From the NCBI RefSeq assembly GCF_030733205.1, contig NZ_JASHJL010000010.1, positions 1 through 64,000 on the forward strand: a stretch of 64,000 nt of DNA, read 5' to 3'. Origin of the DNA: Mameliella sp. MMSF_3455 (GTDB lineage Bacteria > Pseudomonadota > Alphaproteobacteria > Rhodobacterales > Rhodobacteraceae). This document shows positions 38,163 to 45,245 of the stretch, piece after piece. Under the pieces are notes generated by a model that saw nothing but the letters and a program-made list of their open reading frames with translations, was not told where the DNA came from and ran no database searches. Position 1 is the first letter of the stretch; each line of letters opens with the position of its first letter. A program made the position numbers and the translations under genes.

Positions 38163-38424
38163 GTCGTCCCCCTGGCTGCCGGGGATCATAGCGGTGCCCG
38201 CCTCGGGTTCAAGCAAGGGGGATATGGTCCCTGTCTGTATCCTGGTCCAGATTGGTGATCACCTGTCGGCGCAACCAATAAACGTCCACTCGCAGCAACC
38301 AACCTATTAATTTTTCTTGCTTCGCTTCCTGGCTGCGCGATGGAGATGTCTATTCCGCGAGCGATACCTGTCCATTTTTCGAAATCGAAAGGCAATGATA
38401 AATTGCCCCCTCGAAATGCAAGAA
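38163..38424. other. Intergenic boundary of the accessory region
   Basis: Composition drops towards A+T after about 38250. Open frames here are short and lack ribosome binding sites. No tRNA or integrase-type attachment repeat could be recognised. It marks the transition from core genes to the toxin-antitoxin/IS21/BREX region. Confidence 0.5.
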
Positions 38425-38450
38425 AGCCCCGCCGAAGAGTCGGCAGGGCT
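38425..38450 (-). terminator. Terminator of the AbrB-Doc operon
   Basis: AGCCCCGCCGA and TCGGCAGGGCT form an 11-bp stem with one mismatch around AGAG, 26 bases beyond the doc stop. On the minus strand it is followed by a T-rich TTTCTTGCATTTC. Confidence 0.75.
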
Positions 38451-38475
38451 ACTTGATTTTCGGGTTCTGAAGAAT

Positions 38476-38865
38476 TCATTCAAGCGGTGACATGCCGACG
38501 GAAAGCCACTTGGCAAATTCAGCTTCGCTCACATCGCCCGATGCCAGGCCTTCCATCATTCTAACACCCTCGATCGCGTCCGGCCCGAAGGTGAAGCCGT
38601 TGAGCCTGAGGAATGTAACAGCCGTGACGAAGGCTGTCCGCTTGTTGCCATCGACGAATGCATGGGCTTTTCCGATGCCAAATGCGTAGGCGGCGGCGAC
38701 CTCAACAAGACTGGCGTCTGCGTAGGCAGAAAGGTTCATCGCCCGCGCGCAGCCCATTTCCAGTAGTGCCCGGTCGCGCAGGCCTGACGCGCCACCGTGA
38801 CGCGCAATCTGCCGATCATGGATGACTGTGACCGCGGCAACCGGCACCCACACGAAGTGCGTCAT
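38476..38865 (-). CDS. Doc-type (Fic fold) toxin
   Basis: The 129-residue Doc/death-on-curing family protein carries the Fic motif as HAFVDGNKRTA. In phage P1 Doc, a kinase that phosphorylates EF-Tu, the corresponding sequence is HxFxNANKRT. The N-terminal HDRQIARHGGASGLRD matches Doc proteins. Its start overlaps the antitoxin stop by 4 bases. Confidence 0.93.
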   Translation of the reverse strand: MTHFVWVPVAAVTVIHDRQIARHGGASGLRDRALLEMGCARAMNLSAYADASLVEVAAAYAFGIGKAHAFVDGNKRTAFVTAVTFLRLNGFTFGPDAIEGVRMMEGLASGDVSEAEFAKWLSVGMSPLE

Positions 38866-39086
38866 GCGAGAGCTTGCAGCATATCCCGGTTCTCATCCAT
38901 GACGATTTCGGCCGCTGCGAGTGCTTCTGCTACCGATGGGTCGTGCGCCATGAGTTTGAGACTGCCATCATCACCACGCACGACGAAGAGCGTATCCCCT
39001 TCCTTGGCATCCAGGATCGTCAGCATCTCAGTCGTCAAGGTCATCACGGCAGAATTGCCGACCTTGCGGATTCTTGTTTCAATCAT
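38862..39086 (-). CDS. AbrB/MazE-type antitoxin
   Basis: The 74-residue protein has an N-terminal swapped-hairpin DNA-binding domain (RIRKVGNSAVMTLTTEML, then KEGDTLFVV). A C-terminal tail ends MDENRDMLQALA, presumably the toxin-neutralising part. AbrB-type antitoxins, not Phd, commonly accompany Doc in alphaproteobacteria. Start at MIETRI (39086). Confidence 0.9.
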   Translation of the reverse strand: MIETRIRKVGNSAVMTLTTEMLTILDAKEGDTLFVVRGDDGSLKLMAHDPSVAEALAAAEIVMDENRDMLQALA

Positions 39087-39109
39087 TGCCACGCCTCCGT
39101 ATTCACGAA

Positions 39110-39140
39110 AGTATATACAGTATGCGGCAGCAAAAGGCAA
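39110..39140 (-). promoter_or_regulatory. Promoter/operator of the AbrB-Doc operon
   Basis: On the minus strand, TTGCCT (39140-39135) and TATACT (39115-39110) lie 19 bases apart, 24 bases before the antitoxin start. The palindrome GTATATAC (39111-39118) overlaps the -10 box and is a candidate antitoxin operator. Confidence 0.5.
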
Positions 39141-39172
39141 GGTTCAGCCCGGGGCCGACAAGGCCCATTATG

Positions 39173-39628
39173 TTAAGCGAACAGATCTGCCTTCAGATCG
39201 CGGATCCGGTAGAAGTCTTCACCGACTTCAGCTTTCGTCAGCGCAGGTCGGACTCCTCGCTGTTTCAACCGACTAACCGCCTTGCCGACTTGAAGGCCAT
39301 GCTGCTCGGCAAGCCGTGCAGAATGGATAAACCGTGCTTTGAAGTCGGACACGACTACCGGGTCGAACCGCGGGATCCGATGATCTTCTTCCGGGCAGAC
39401 GATCCAATTGACGGCAAGGCTCACCTCTTCAGCGCTCCGGTCCACCAATCGCCAAAGGATATCCTTGGAGATCTTCAAGGACGCGAACGCTTCCATGACA
39501 GACAACCCCTTCGCGCAGGTCGCCCGATGCCGCTTGACCTCCTCAGGGTCCACGCGGAGCCCGGCGATCCCGTCGTAACCAGCGAGGCAAAAGACGCGCT
39601 CGAGGAAGCCGCCGAGGATAATGTGCAG
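39173..39628 (-). pseudogene. 5'-truncated DNA-binding/recombination protein remnant, cut by the IS21 element
   Basis: The last ~151 codons of a gene survive, beginning at LHIILGGFLERVF exactly at the IS left end. Blocks such as GLRVDPEEVKRHRA, SAEEVSLAVNWIV and RIPRFDPVVVSDFKARFI look like C-terminal TniQ-type or MerR-like helix-turn-helix modules, which is a low-confidence match. The open frame continues 75 bases into the IS, but those codons belong to the IS end. The missing 5' part is not found on the other side of the element. Confidence 0.55.
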
Positions 39629-39633
39629 TGAGA

Positions 39634-39702
39634 GCGGCGGTGAGAAAGTCGTCCATGGTAGCGGCGGGATGAGCCTGCTGCGGGCGGCGTAAAAGTCGTC
39701 CA
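39634..39702 (+). repeat. Left multiple terminal repeats of IS21 element
   Basis: L1 GCGGCGGTGAGAAAGTCGTC (39634-39653, followed by CA) and L2 GGCGGCGTAAAAGTCGTCCA (39683-39702) share the core AAAGTCGTCCA, 49 bases apart. Matching copies occur inverted at the right end. Confidence 0.8.
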
Positions 39703-39750
39703 CCTTTGCCTTTCCTTATTTGACGGAGGGAGGGCGGGAGGATCTTCACC

Positions 39751-41265
39751 GTGGATTTGTATCGCAAGGTGCGTCTGGCCTGTGCCGAGGGCATGAGTCA
39801 GCGAGAAGCGGCCCGGCATTTCGGGATATCTCGTGACAGCGTTCGGAAGATTTTGGCGTTTTCGGTCCCACCGGGCTATCGGCGGTCTGCACCGATCCGG
39901 CGGCCAAAGCTGGATGGGTTCACCGGGATCATCGACCAGTGGCTGTCGGAGGATCGGGAGCGACCGCGCAAGCAGCGGCATACCGCCAAGCGGATCTTCG
40001 AGCGGCTTCGCGACGAGCATGGTTTCGAGGGCGGCTACACCATCATCAAAGACTATGTTCGGGAGCACGGTCGGCGGCATCGGGAGATGTTCGTTCCGCT
40101 TGATCATGCACCGGGCCATGCCCAGGCCGATTTCGGCGAAGCGGTCGTGGTGATCGGCGGTGTCGAGCAGAAGGCCCACTTCCTCGCCCTGGATCTGCCG
40201 CACAGCGACGCTTGCTACGTGCGGGCATATCCGGCGGCGACGGCGGAGGCATGGATGGACGGGCATGTTCATGCCTTCGCGTTCTTCGGTGCCGTGCCGC
40301 TGTCGATCCTCTATGATAACGACCGGTGCCTTGTTGCGAAGATTGAGCCTGACGGGACACGCAGGCGCGCGAAGCTCTTCAGCGAGATGCTGTCCCACTA
40401 CGTGATCCGGGATCGATATGGGCGACCCGGCAAGGGGAACGATAAGGGGAGCGTAGAAGGGCTTGTCGGGTATTCCCGGCGCAACTTCATGGTGCCGATC
40501 CCGAACTTCCCGACCTGGGATGCCTTCAACGACTGGCTTGAGGAGCAGTGCCGGAAGCGACAATCAGACAAGCTGCGGGGGCACAACGAGACGATTGGCG
40601 AACGTTTCCAGCGCGATCTGGAGGCGATGGCGACGCTTCCTGCAACTTCCTTTGAAGCCTGTGACCAGACATCGGGCCGTGTCAGCTCGCTCGCGCTGGT
40701 GCGCTACAAGACCAACGACTATTCCGTGCCGGTCGCCTATGGCCACCGGGATGTCTGGATCCGCGCCATCATGCCAGAGGCATGTCTCCGACATGACGTC
40801 GACCGGGTGGTCATCGGCTGTGGCGGCGAGGTCATCGCACGGCATGTTCGCAGCTACGAGCGCGAGGACATGGTCTTCGACCCGGTCCACTACCAGCCGC
40901 TGATCGAGAAGAAGATAAACGCCTTCGAGCAGGCGGCACCACTGACCGGATGGGACCTTCCCAAGGCATTCACCACCCTTCAGAAGCTGATGGAGGCACG
41001 CATGATGAAAGCCGGACGGCGCGAGTACGTTCAAGTTCTGAGGCTGCAGGAAACCTTCGAGATGGAGGAGGTCCATGCTGCCGTGAAGACGGCCCTCCAG
41101 ATGGGGACCATCAGCTTCGACGCGGTGAAGAACCTGGTGCTGTGTCGGATCGAACAGCGGCCACCGAGGCTCGATCTGGATGTCTACCCGTTCCTGCCAC
41201 GGGCCAAGGTGGCGACGACATCTGCGGCCAGCTACATGTGCCTGACAACCGGTGGCGCGACATGA
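39751..41265 (+). CDS. istA: IS21 transposase IstA
   Basis: The 504-residue DDE transposase has an N-terminal helix-turn-helix (EGMSQREAARHFGISRDSVRK). The RNase H-like core has catalytic acidic residues around HAQADFGEA (first Asp), SILYDNDR (second) and GNDKGSVEG (Glu). A C-terminal beta-barrel region follows (YKTNDYSVPVAYGHRDVWI). GTG start with GGGAGG upstream. The length is normal for the family, and no frameshift is seen. Confidence 0.95.
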   Translation: MDLYRKVRLACAEGMSQREAARHFGISRDSVRKILAFSVPPGYRRSAPIRRPKLDGFTGIIDQWLSEDRERPRKQRHTAKRIFERLRDEHGFEGGYTIIKDYVREHGRRHREMFVPLDHAPGHAQADFGEAVVVIGGVEQKAHFLALDLPHSDACYVRAYPAATAEAWMDGHVHAFAFFGAVPLSILYDNDRCLVAKIEPDGTRRRAKLFSEMLSHYVIRDRYGRPGKGNDKGSVEGLVGYSRRNFMVPIPNFPTWDAFNDWLEEQCRKRQSDKLRGHNETIGERFQRDLEAMATLPATSFEACDQTSGRVSSLALVRYKTNDYSVPVAYGHRDVWIRAIMPEACLRHDVDRVVIGCGGEVIARHVRSYEREDMVFDPVHYQPLIEKKINAFEQAAPLTGWDLPKAFTTLQKLMEARMMKAGRREYVQVLRLQETFEMEEVHAAVKTALQMGTISFDAVKNLVLCRIEQRPPRLDLDVYPFLPRAKVATTSAASYMCLTTGGAT

Positions 41266-42017
41266 CGGAAGCGCCCCAGATCCTGCTGAACCATCAGCTC
41301 AAGAAGTTGAAGCTGCCGACTATCCTGAGGGAATACGACAAGCAGGCCAAGCTTTGCGCCGCCGAGGGCCGCGACCACGTCCAGTTCCTGGCCCGTCTGA
41401 TCGAACTGGAACTCATCGACCGGGAAAGGCGCATGATCGAACGGCGGATCAAGGCGGCGAAATTCCCAGCAAGCAAGAGCCTCGACAGCTTCGACTTCGC
41501 CGCAATCCCGTCGCTCAACAAGATGCAGGTGTTGGAACTGGCACGCTGTGAATGGATAGACCGCTGCGAGAACGTTATCGCTCTCGGCCCCAGCGGCACC
41601 GGCAAGACCCACGTGGCCCTCGGCCTCGGTCTGGCCGCTTGCCAGAAAGGGATGGCCGTTCGGTTTACATCCGCCGCCGCCATCGTTCACGAGCTGATGG
41701 AAGCGCGAGACGAGCGCCAGCTCCTGCGGCTTCAGAAGCAGATGGTGAAGCAGAAACTGCTGATCATCGACGAACTCGGCTTCTTGCCCCTCAGCAAGAC
41801 CGGTGCCGAGTTGTTGTTCGAACTGATCTCCCAGCGATACGAACGCGGCTCCATCCTGATAACTTCGAACCTGCCCTTCGACGAATGGACGGAGACCTTC
41901 GGAACAGAGCGCCTGACAGGCGCCTTGCTCGACCGCCTGACACACCATGTCAGCATTCTGGAGATGAATGGCGACAGCTATCGCCTCGCCCAGAGCAAGG
42001 CCCGGCAGAACTCCTGA
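41262..42017 (+). CDS. istB: IS21 helper ATPase IstB
   Basis: This 251-residue DnaC-like AAA+ ATPase selects and remodels target DNA for IstA. Walker A GPSGTGKTHVA, Walker B LLIIDELGFLP, sensor-type ITSNLPFDEW and the C-terminal RLTGALLDRLTHH are visible. It overlaps the istA stop by 4 bases. Confidence 0.96.
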   Translation: MTEAPQILLNHQLKKLKLPTILREYDKQAKLCAAEGRDHVQFLARLIELELIDRERRMIERRIKAAKFPASKSLDSFDFAAIPSLNKMQVLELARCEWIDRCENVIALGPSGTGKTHVALGLGLAACQKGMAVRFTSAAAIVHELMEARDERQLLRLQKQMVKQKLLIIDELGFLPLSKTGAELLFELISQRYERGSILITSNLPFDEWTETFGTERLTGALLDRLTHHVSILEMNGDSYRLAQSKARQNS

Positions 42018-42030
42018 ACCAAGACCGGAT

Positions 42031-42098
42031 TTGGTCCTTGCGGACCAAGGCGCCTTGGCAACCGCCAGCTATATGTGGAGCGCGTTTGCCAAGGCGCC
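42031..42098 (+). terminator. Two tandem hairpins after istB
   Basis: TTGGTCC-TTGC-GGACCAA (42031-42048) is immediately followed by a 13-bp perfect inverted repeat GGCGCCTTGGCAA / TTGCCAAGGCGCC (42049-42061 and 42086-42098). Neither has a T run. They may stop transcription out of the element or shield it from read-through. Confidence 0.5.
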
Positions 42099-42112
42099 GG
42101 TCACGCCCAGAC

Positions 42113-42156
42113 TGGCCGACTTTTGCTCCGCCCCGTGGCCGGATTTTGCGCCGCCG
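42113..42156 (-). repeat. Right multiple terminal repeats of IS21 element
   Basis: Read on the minus strand, CGGCGGCGCAAAATCCGGCC (42156-42137, then A at 42136) and an inner copy at 42134-42113 starting GGGGCGGAGCAAAAG and ending TCGGCCA match the left repeats in size and core. The pairs are 22 bases apart. Confidence 0.75.
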
Positions 42157-42162
42157 TTGACA

Positions 42163-42667
42163 TGTCCTGATCCCCAACTCGATCAACCGGATGCGGATCA
42201 AAGGCGCCGGAAGCCGCTTTGTCCACGGCGGAGCCACGTTGCAAGAAGCCGTCATCCCTGTTCTGCGGGTGGGCAAACGGCGTGAGGCGGATGTCGGCAA
42301 GGTCGAAGTCCAGATCATCGCGCCGAGCCGCAACCTGATTTCTTCGGGGCAGACATCTGTCGCTCTCTACCAAGCGCAACCCGTGTCCGAGAAACAGCAG
42401 CAGCGTGATCTCCTGGCCGGAATCTATGCCCAGGACGGCACCCTGATTTCCGACGAACACCAACTGGCCTTCGACTTCACATCGCAGAACCCTCGGGAAC
42501 GGGAACTGCCAATCACCTTCCTGCTCTCGCGCGAGGCGGACCGCTTCAACAATCAGGATGTCTTCCTGAAGCTGCGCGAGCGTGTCGGCAAGACCAGCCA
42601 TTTCGAGGATTACACGAGCCATCGCTTCCAGCTGCGCCGTGGGATCTCGACCGATTTCGATTTTTAA
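42163..42667 (+). pseudogene. pglZ: C-terminal remnant of BREX phosphatase-like protein PglZ
   Basis: The reading frame is open from the IS right end (VLIPNSINRMRIKGAGSRF...) to the TAA at 42667, about 167 codons. The FVHGGATLQEAVIPVL motif is the conserved C-terminal signature of PglZ, normally an 800-900 residue protein. The N-terminal alkaline-phosphatase-like domain and all upstream BREX genes are missing. An ATG at 42191 could in principle restart translation. The stop is 10 bases before brxL, as in intact BREX operons. Confidence 0.85.
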
Positions 42668-42677
42668 GGAGCGGGAC

Positions 42678-44750
42678 ATGAGCTCTCTCGATGACAAGAT
42701 CAACGAACACTTCGCCGGCTATGTCGTCCGCAAGGACCTGGTGAAAGCGGTCAAAGGCAATGCGATCGTCCCGACCTACGTTCTGGAATACCTTCTGGGC
42801 CAATATTGTGCGACCGACGACGAGGCCTCGATCCAGAGCGGCATCGAGACGGTGAAGGAGATCCTGCGCAAGCACTATGTCCATCGCAACGAAGCCGGCC
42901 TAATCCAGTCCACGATCAAGGAAAAGGGCCGATACAAGGTCATCGACCAGGTCAGTGTCACGCTGAACGAGAAGACAGACGGCTACGAGGCCATTTTCGA
43001 CAACCTCGGCATCAAGAAGGTGGCCGTCGACAGCGTGACGGTGAAAGCACACCCGAAGCTCCTGGTTACGGGTGTCTGGTGCATCGCCGACGTCCAATAT
43101 GAATTCTCCGAAGATGCGCGCACGTCCCCTTGGCGGCTGGAAACTATCAAGCCGATCCAGATCGCGAAGGTCGACTACGAAGGTTACAAGGAGGCTCGCG
43201 GGCAGTTCACGAAGGACGAATGGATCGACTTGCTCATGCAGTCGATCGGTTTCAATCCCGAAGCCTTCGGACGGCGCAGCAAGCTGCTGCAGCTAATGCG
43301 CCTGATCCCCTTCGTGGAGCGCAACTACAACATCATCGAGCTGGGCCCCAAAGGCACCGGCAAGTCGCACATCTATTCCGAGTTCTCGCCACACGGACAG
43401 CTGATCTCCGGTGGCGAAGTAACGATCCCGAAGCTCTTCGTGAACAACTCGAACGGGCGGATCGGTCTTGTCGGGTATTGGGACGTGGTGGCCTTCGACG
43501 AATTCGCCGGGCGCGAAAAAACGGCCAACAAGGCGCTCGTCGACATCATGAAAAACTACATGGCGAACAAGACGTTTTCGCGCGGGGTGAATCCCATGGG
43601 AGCCGAGGCGAGCTTTGCCTTCGTTGGCAATACCGACCACAATGTCCCCTTCATGCTCAAGAACAGCGACCTGTTCGAGGCTCTACCCCCGCAGTTCCAC
43701 GACTCCGCCTTCATCGACCGCCTGCACGCCTACCTGTCGGGCTGGGAGGTGGACGTGATCCGAGGCGAAATGTTCACGCGCGGCTATGGCTTCATCGTCG
43801 ACTACCTGGCCGAGATCCTGCGACACCTGCGGCAGGAGGACTTTTCCAACCGCCCTGATAAGCACTTCAGCATCAGCGAGAAGATTTCGACCCGGGACCG
43901 CGATGCCGTCTACAAGACGATGTCGGGCCTGCTGAAGGTTCTCTTTCCCGCCGGTGGTGAAAGCGCGGGCGATGTCGAGGAACTGCTGCAACTCGCGCTC
44001 GAAAGCCGGAAGCGGGTCAAGGATCAGCTGTTCCGGATCGACGCGACCTACCCCGAAGTCGACTTCTTCTACACCGGAGCCGATGGCCAGAAGCTGCGGG
44101 TCCAAACCGTCGAGGAACAGGAATTTCCCCAGTTCTATCACCGCAAGCCAGTCCGGGATCCCAAAGCGCAGTCTACAGATGGCCACGACACCGATGGGGA
44201 TGTGATCGAAGCCGACGCGGAAACGCAGGCACCTTCATCTGAAAGAGTGGCGGCCCAACCCAAGCTCGAGGAAGGCCATTTTACCTTCGCCGAGAACCGG
44301 AAGGGCATCAGCTTCGAGAAGCTCTTCGGGCCATACATGGATGGCGTCGCCCGGATCATTGTGACTGATCCTTACATTCGCAAGCCTTACCAAATCCGAA
44401 CCATGATGGAGTTCGTGGAAATGATCATCCGGCGCAAACCGCCCGAGGATCAGGTCTCAATTCATCTCGTGACCGGCCCCCACGACGGGGACATGCAAAA
44501 GCAAAGAGAGCTGCTCGACAGCATTACCGAAGCCTGCACCGGTTCGGGGGTCGATTTTACATGGGCCTTCGATACCTCTGGAACGGCACACGCACGAGAC
44601 ATCGTGACAGATACCGGCTGGAAAATCGTGCTGGATCGCGGTCTGGACATTTTCCAAGCTCCGATGCGTCGCGAAGGCTTCAACCTCGGCGATCGCCTAC
44701 AGGAACACCGCATGGTGAAGGCGTTCTATGTAACCTATGTCCGGCAATAG
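42678..44750 (+). CDS. brxL: BREX Lon-like protein BrxL
   Basis: The 690-residue AAA+ protein has an N-terminal domain (SSLDDKINEHFAGYVVRKDLV), then Walker A ELGPKGTGKSHIYSE near residue 224, and Walker B VVAFDEFAG. The Lon-like segment RGVNPMGAEASFAFVGNTDHN follows. After residue ~560 a C-terminal domain (SFEKLFGPYMDG...IRTMMEFVEMIIRRKP) resembles the MIT_C/phospholipase-like module found in one BrxL class. In BREX, BrxL assembles on DNA. It appears intact but orphaned from brxA, B, C and pglX. An AAGGAG ribosome binding site precedes the ATG. Confidence 0.92.
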   Translation: MSSLDDKINEHFAGYVVRKDLVKAVKGNAIVPTYVLEYLLGQYCATDDEASIQSGIETVKEILRKHYVHRNEAGLIQSTIKEKGRYKVIDQVSVTLNEKTDGYEAIFDNLGIKKVAVDSVTVKAHPKLLVTGVWCIADVQYEFSEDARTSPWRLETIKPIQIAKVDYEGYKEARGQFTKDEWIDLLMQSIGFNPEAFGRRSKLLQLMRLIPFVERNYNIIELGPKGTGKSHIYSEFSPHGQLISGGEVTIPKLFVNNSNGRIGLVGYWDVVAFDEFAGREKTANKALVDIMKNYMANKTFSRGVNPMGAEASFAFVGNTDHNVPFMLKNSDLFEALPPQFHDSAFIDRLHAYLSGWEVDVIRGEMFTRGYGFIVDYLAEILRHLRQEDFSNRPDKHFSISEKISTRDRDAVYKTMSGLLKVLFPAGGESAGDVEELLQLALESRKRVKDQLFRIDATYPEVDFFYTGADGQKLRVQTVEEQEFPQFYHRKPVRDPKAQSTDGHDTDGDVIEADAETQAPSSERVAAQPKLEEGHFTFAENRKGISFEKLFGPYMDGVARIIVTDPYIRKPYQIRTMMEFVEMIIRRKPPEDQVSIHLVTGPHDGDMQKQRELLDSITEACTGSGVDFTWAFDTSGTAHARDIVTDTGWKIVLDRGLDIFQAPMRREGFNLGDRLQEHRMVKAFYVTYVRQ

Positions 44751-45128
44751 CCCAGGGTTCGTATCGACTGCAGTCGCCGCAAGGCCTTACCTCGATCGGT
44801 CGTCGAGCCGATCGCATTGGTCCGGCAGTCAAGGGCGGAAAGCCGACTTTCGCTGCGCCCCGGACGAACGGCAGCGATGCGCAGTAAAGCGGAATCTGCC
44901 TTGTGAAGTTCATTTCGCGCAAGCTCCCGCAAGCGTAGCGATTGCGATCACCAAGCCCAGCTGGATCGATGCTGCCTTGCGGCCCAAAGACAGGTTGTCA
45001 GGAAGCTGTCATGAACGTATCAATCGAAAAACAAGGTTTTGACTGGGATTATTCATCTCCGCTGGACTTCTTCCGCATCATGTAATCCTCGTGCATGACG
45101 AATAATTCCGTTTAGACTGGAGCAAGGC
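44751..45128. other. Non-coding stretch between brxL and the Septu-like locus
   Basis: No gene is convincing; a + strand frame (44737-45042) starts inside brxL and has no ribosome binding site. It probably holds the 3' end of brxL transcription and scars of earlier rearrangements. Confidence 0.45.
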
Positions 45129-45212
45129 GTGCCCACGATATATCTCGACACAAACGTTTTTATAGATGCTCAATCATCACGTTGTTGGCACTCTCCACTA
45201 TGCCTACTCTAA
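45129..45212 (+). pseudogene. N-terminal stump of a PIN-domain (VapC-like) protein
   Basis: GTG at 45129 opens a 27-codon frame reading PTIYLDTNVFIDA, the classical PIN-domain first strand with its catalytic Asp. After that, the sequence loses similarity and stops at 45212. A GGAG lies about 15 bases upstream of the GTG. It is best read as the start of a PIN gene cut by the insertion or deletion that brought in the adjacent locus. Confidence 0.6.
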
Positions 45213-45245
45213 ATTGAATCCGGTCCTTGAATTCTGGAACTACAG

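Larger units (their letters stand above)
39629..42162 (+). mobile_element. IS21-family insertion sequence
   Basis: The element of about 2.53 kb contains istA and istB overlapping by 4 bases and is bounded by related terminal repeats. The left end begins TGAGAGCGGCGG and the right end reads, inward, TGTCAACGGCGG. Two repeated transposase-type sites occur at each end (listed separately). Both genes are intact, so it may be active. No matching target duplication is visible: the left flank ends ATGTGCAG and the right flank begins TGTCCTG. Confidence 0.88.

Noticed and set aside
38186-38479. 97-residue minus-strand frame between DUF1489 and doc
   Set aside because: It crosses the terminator hairpin at 38425-38450, lacks a ribosome binding site and has no protein signature.
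39629-39703. First 25 codons of the 176-residue frame at the IS left end
   Set aside because: They lie within the IS terminal repeat, so they cannot belong to the interrupted gene.
44737-45042. 101-residue plus-strand frame after brxL
   Set aside because: It begins inside brxL, has no ribosome binding site, and shows no recognisable protein.
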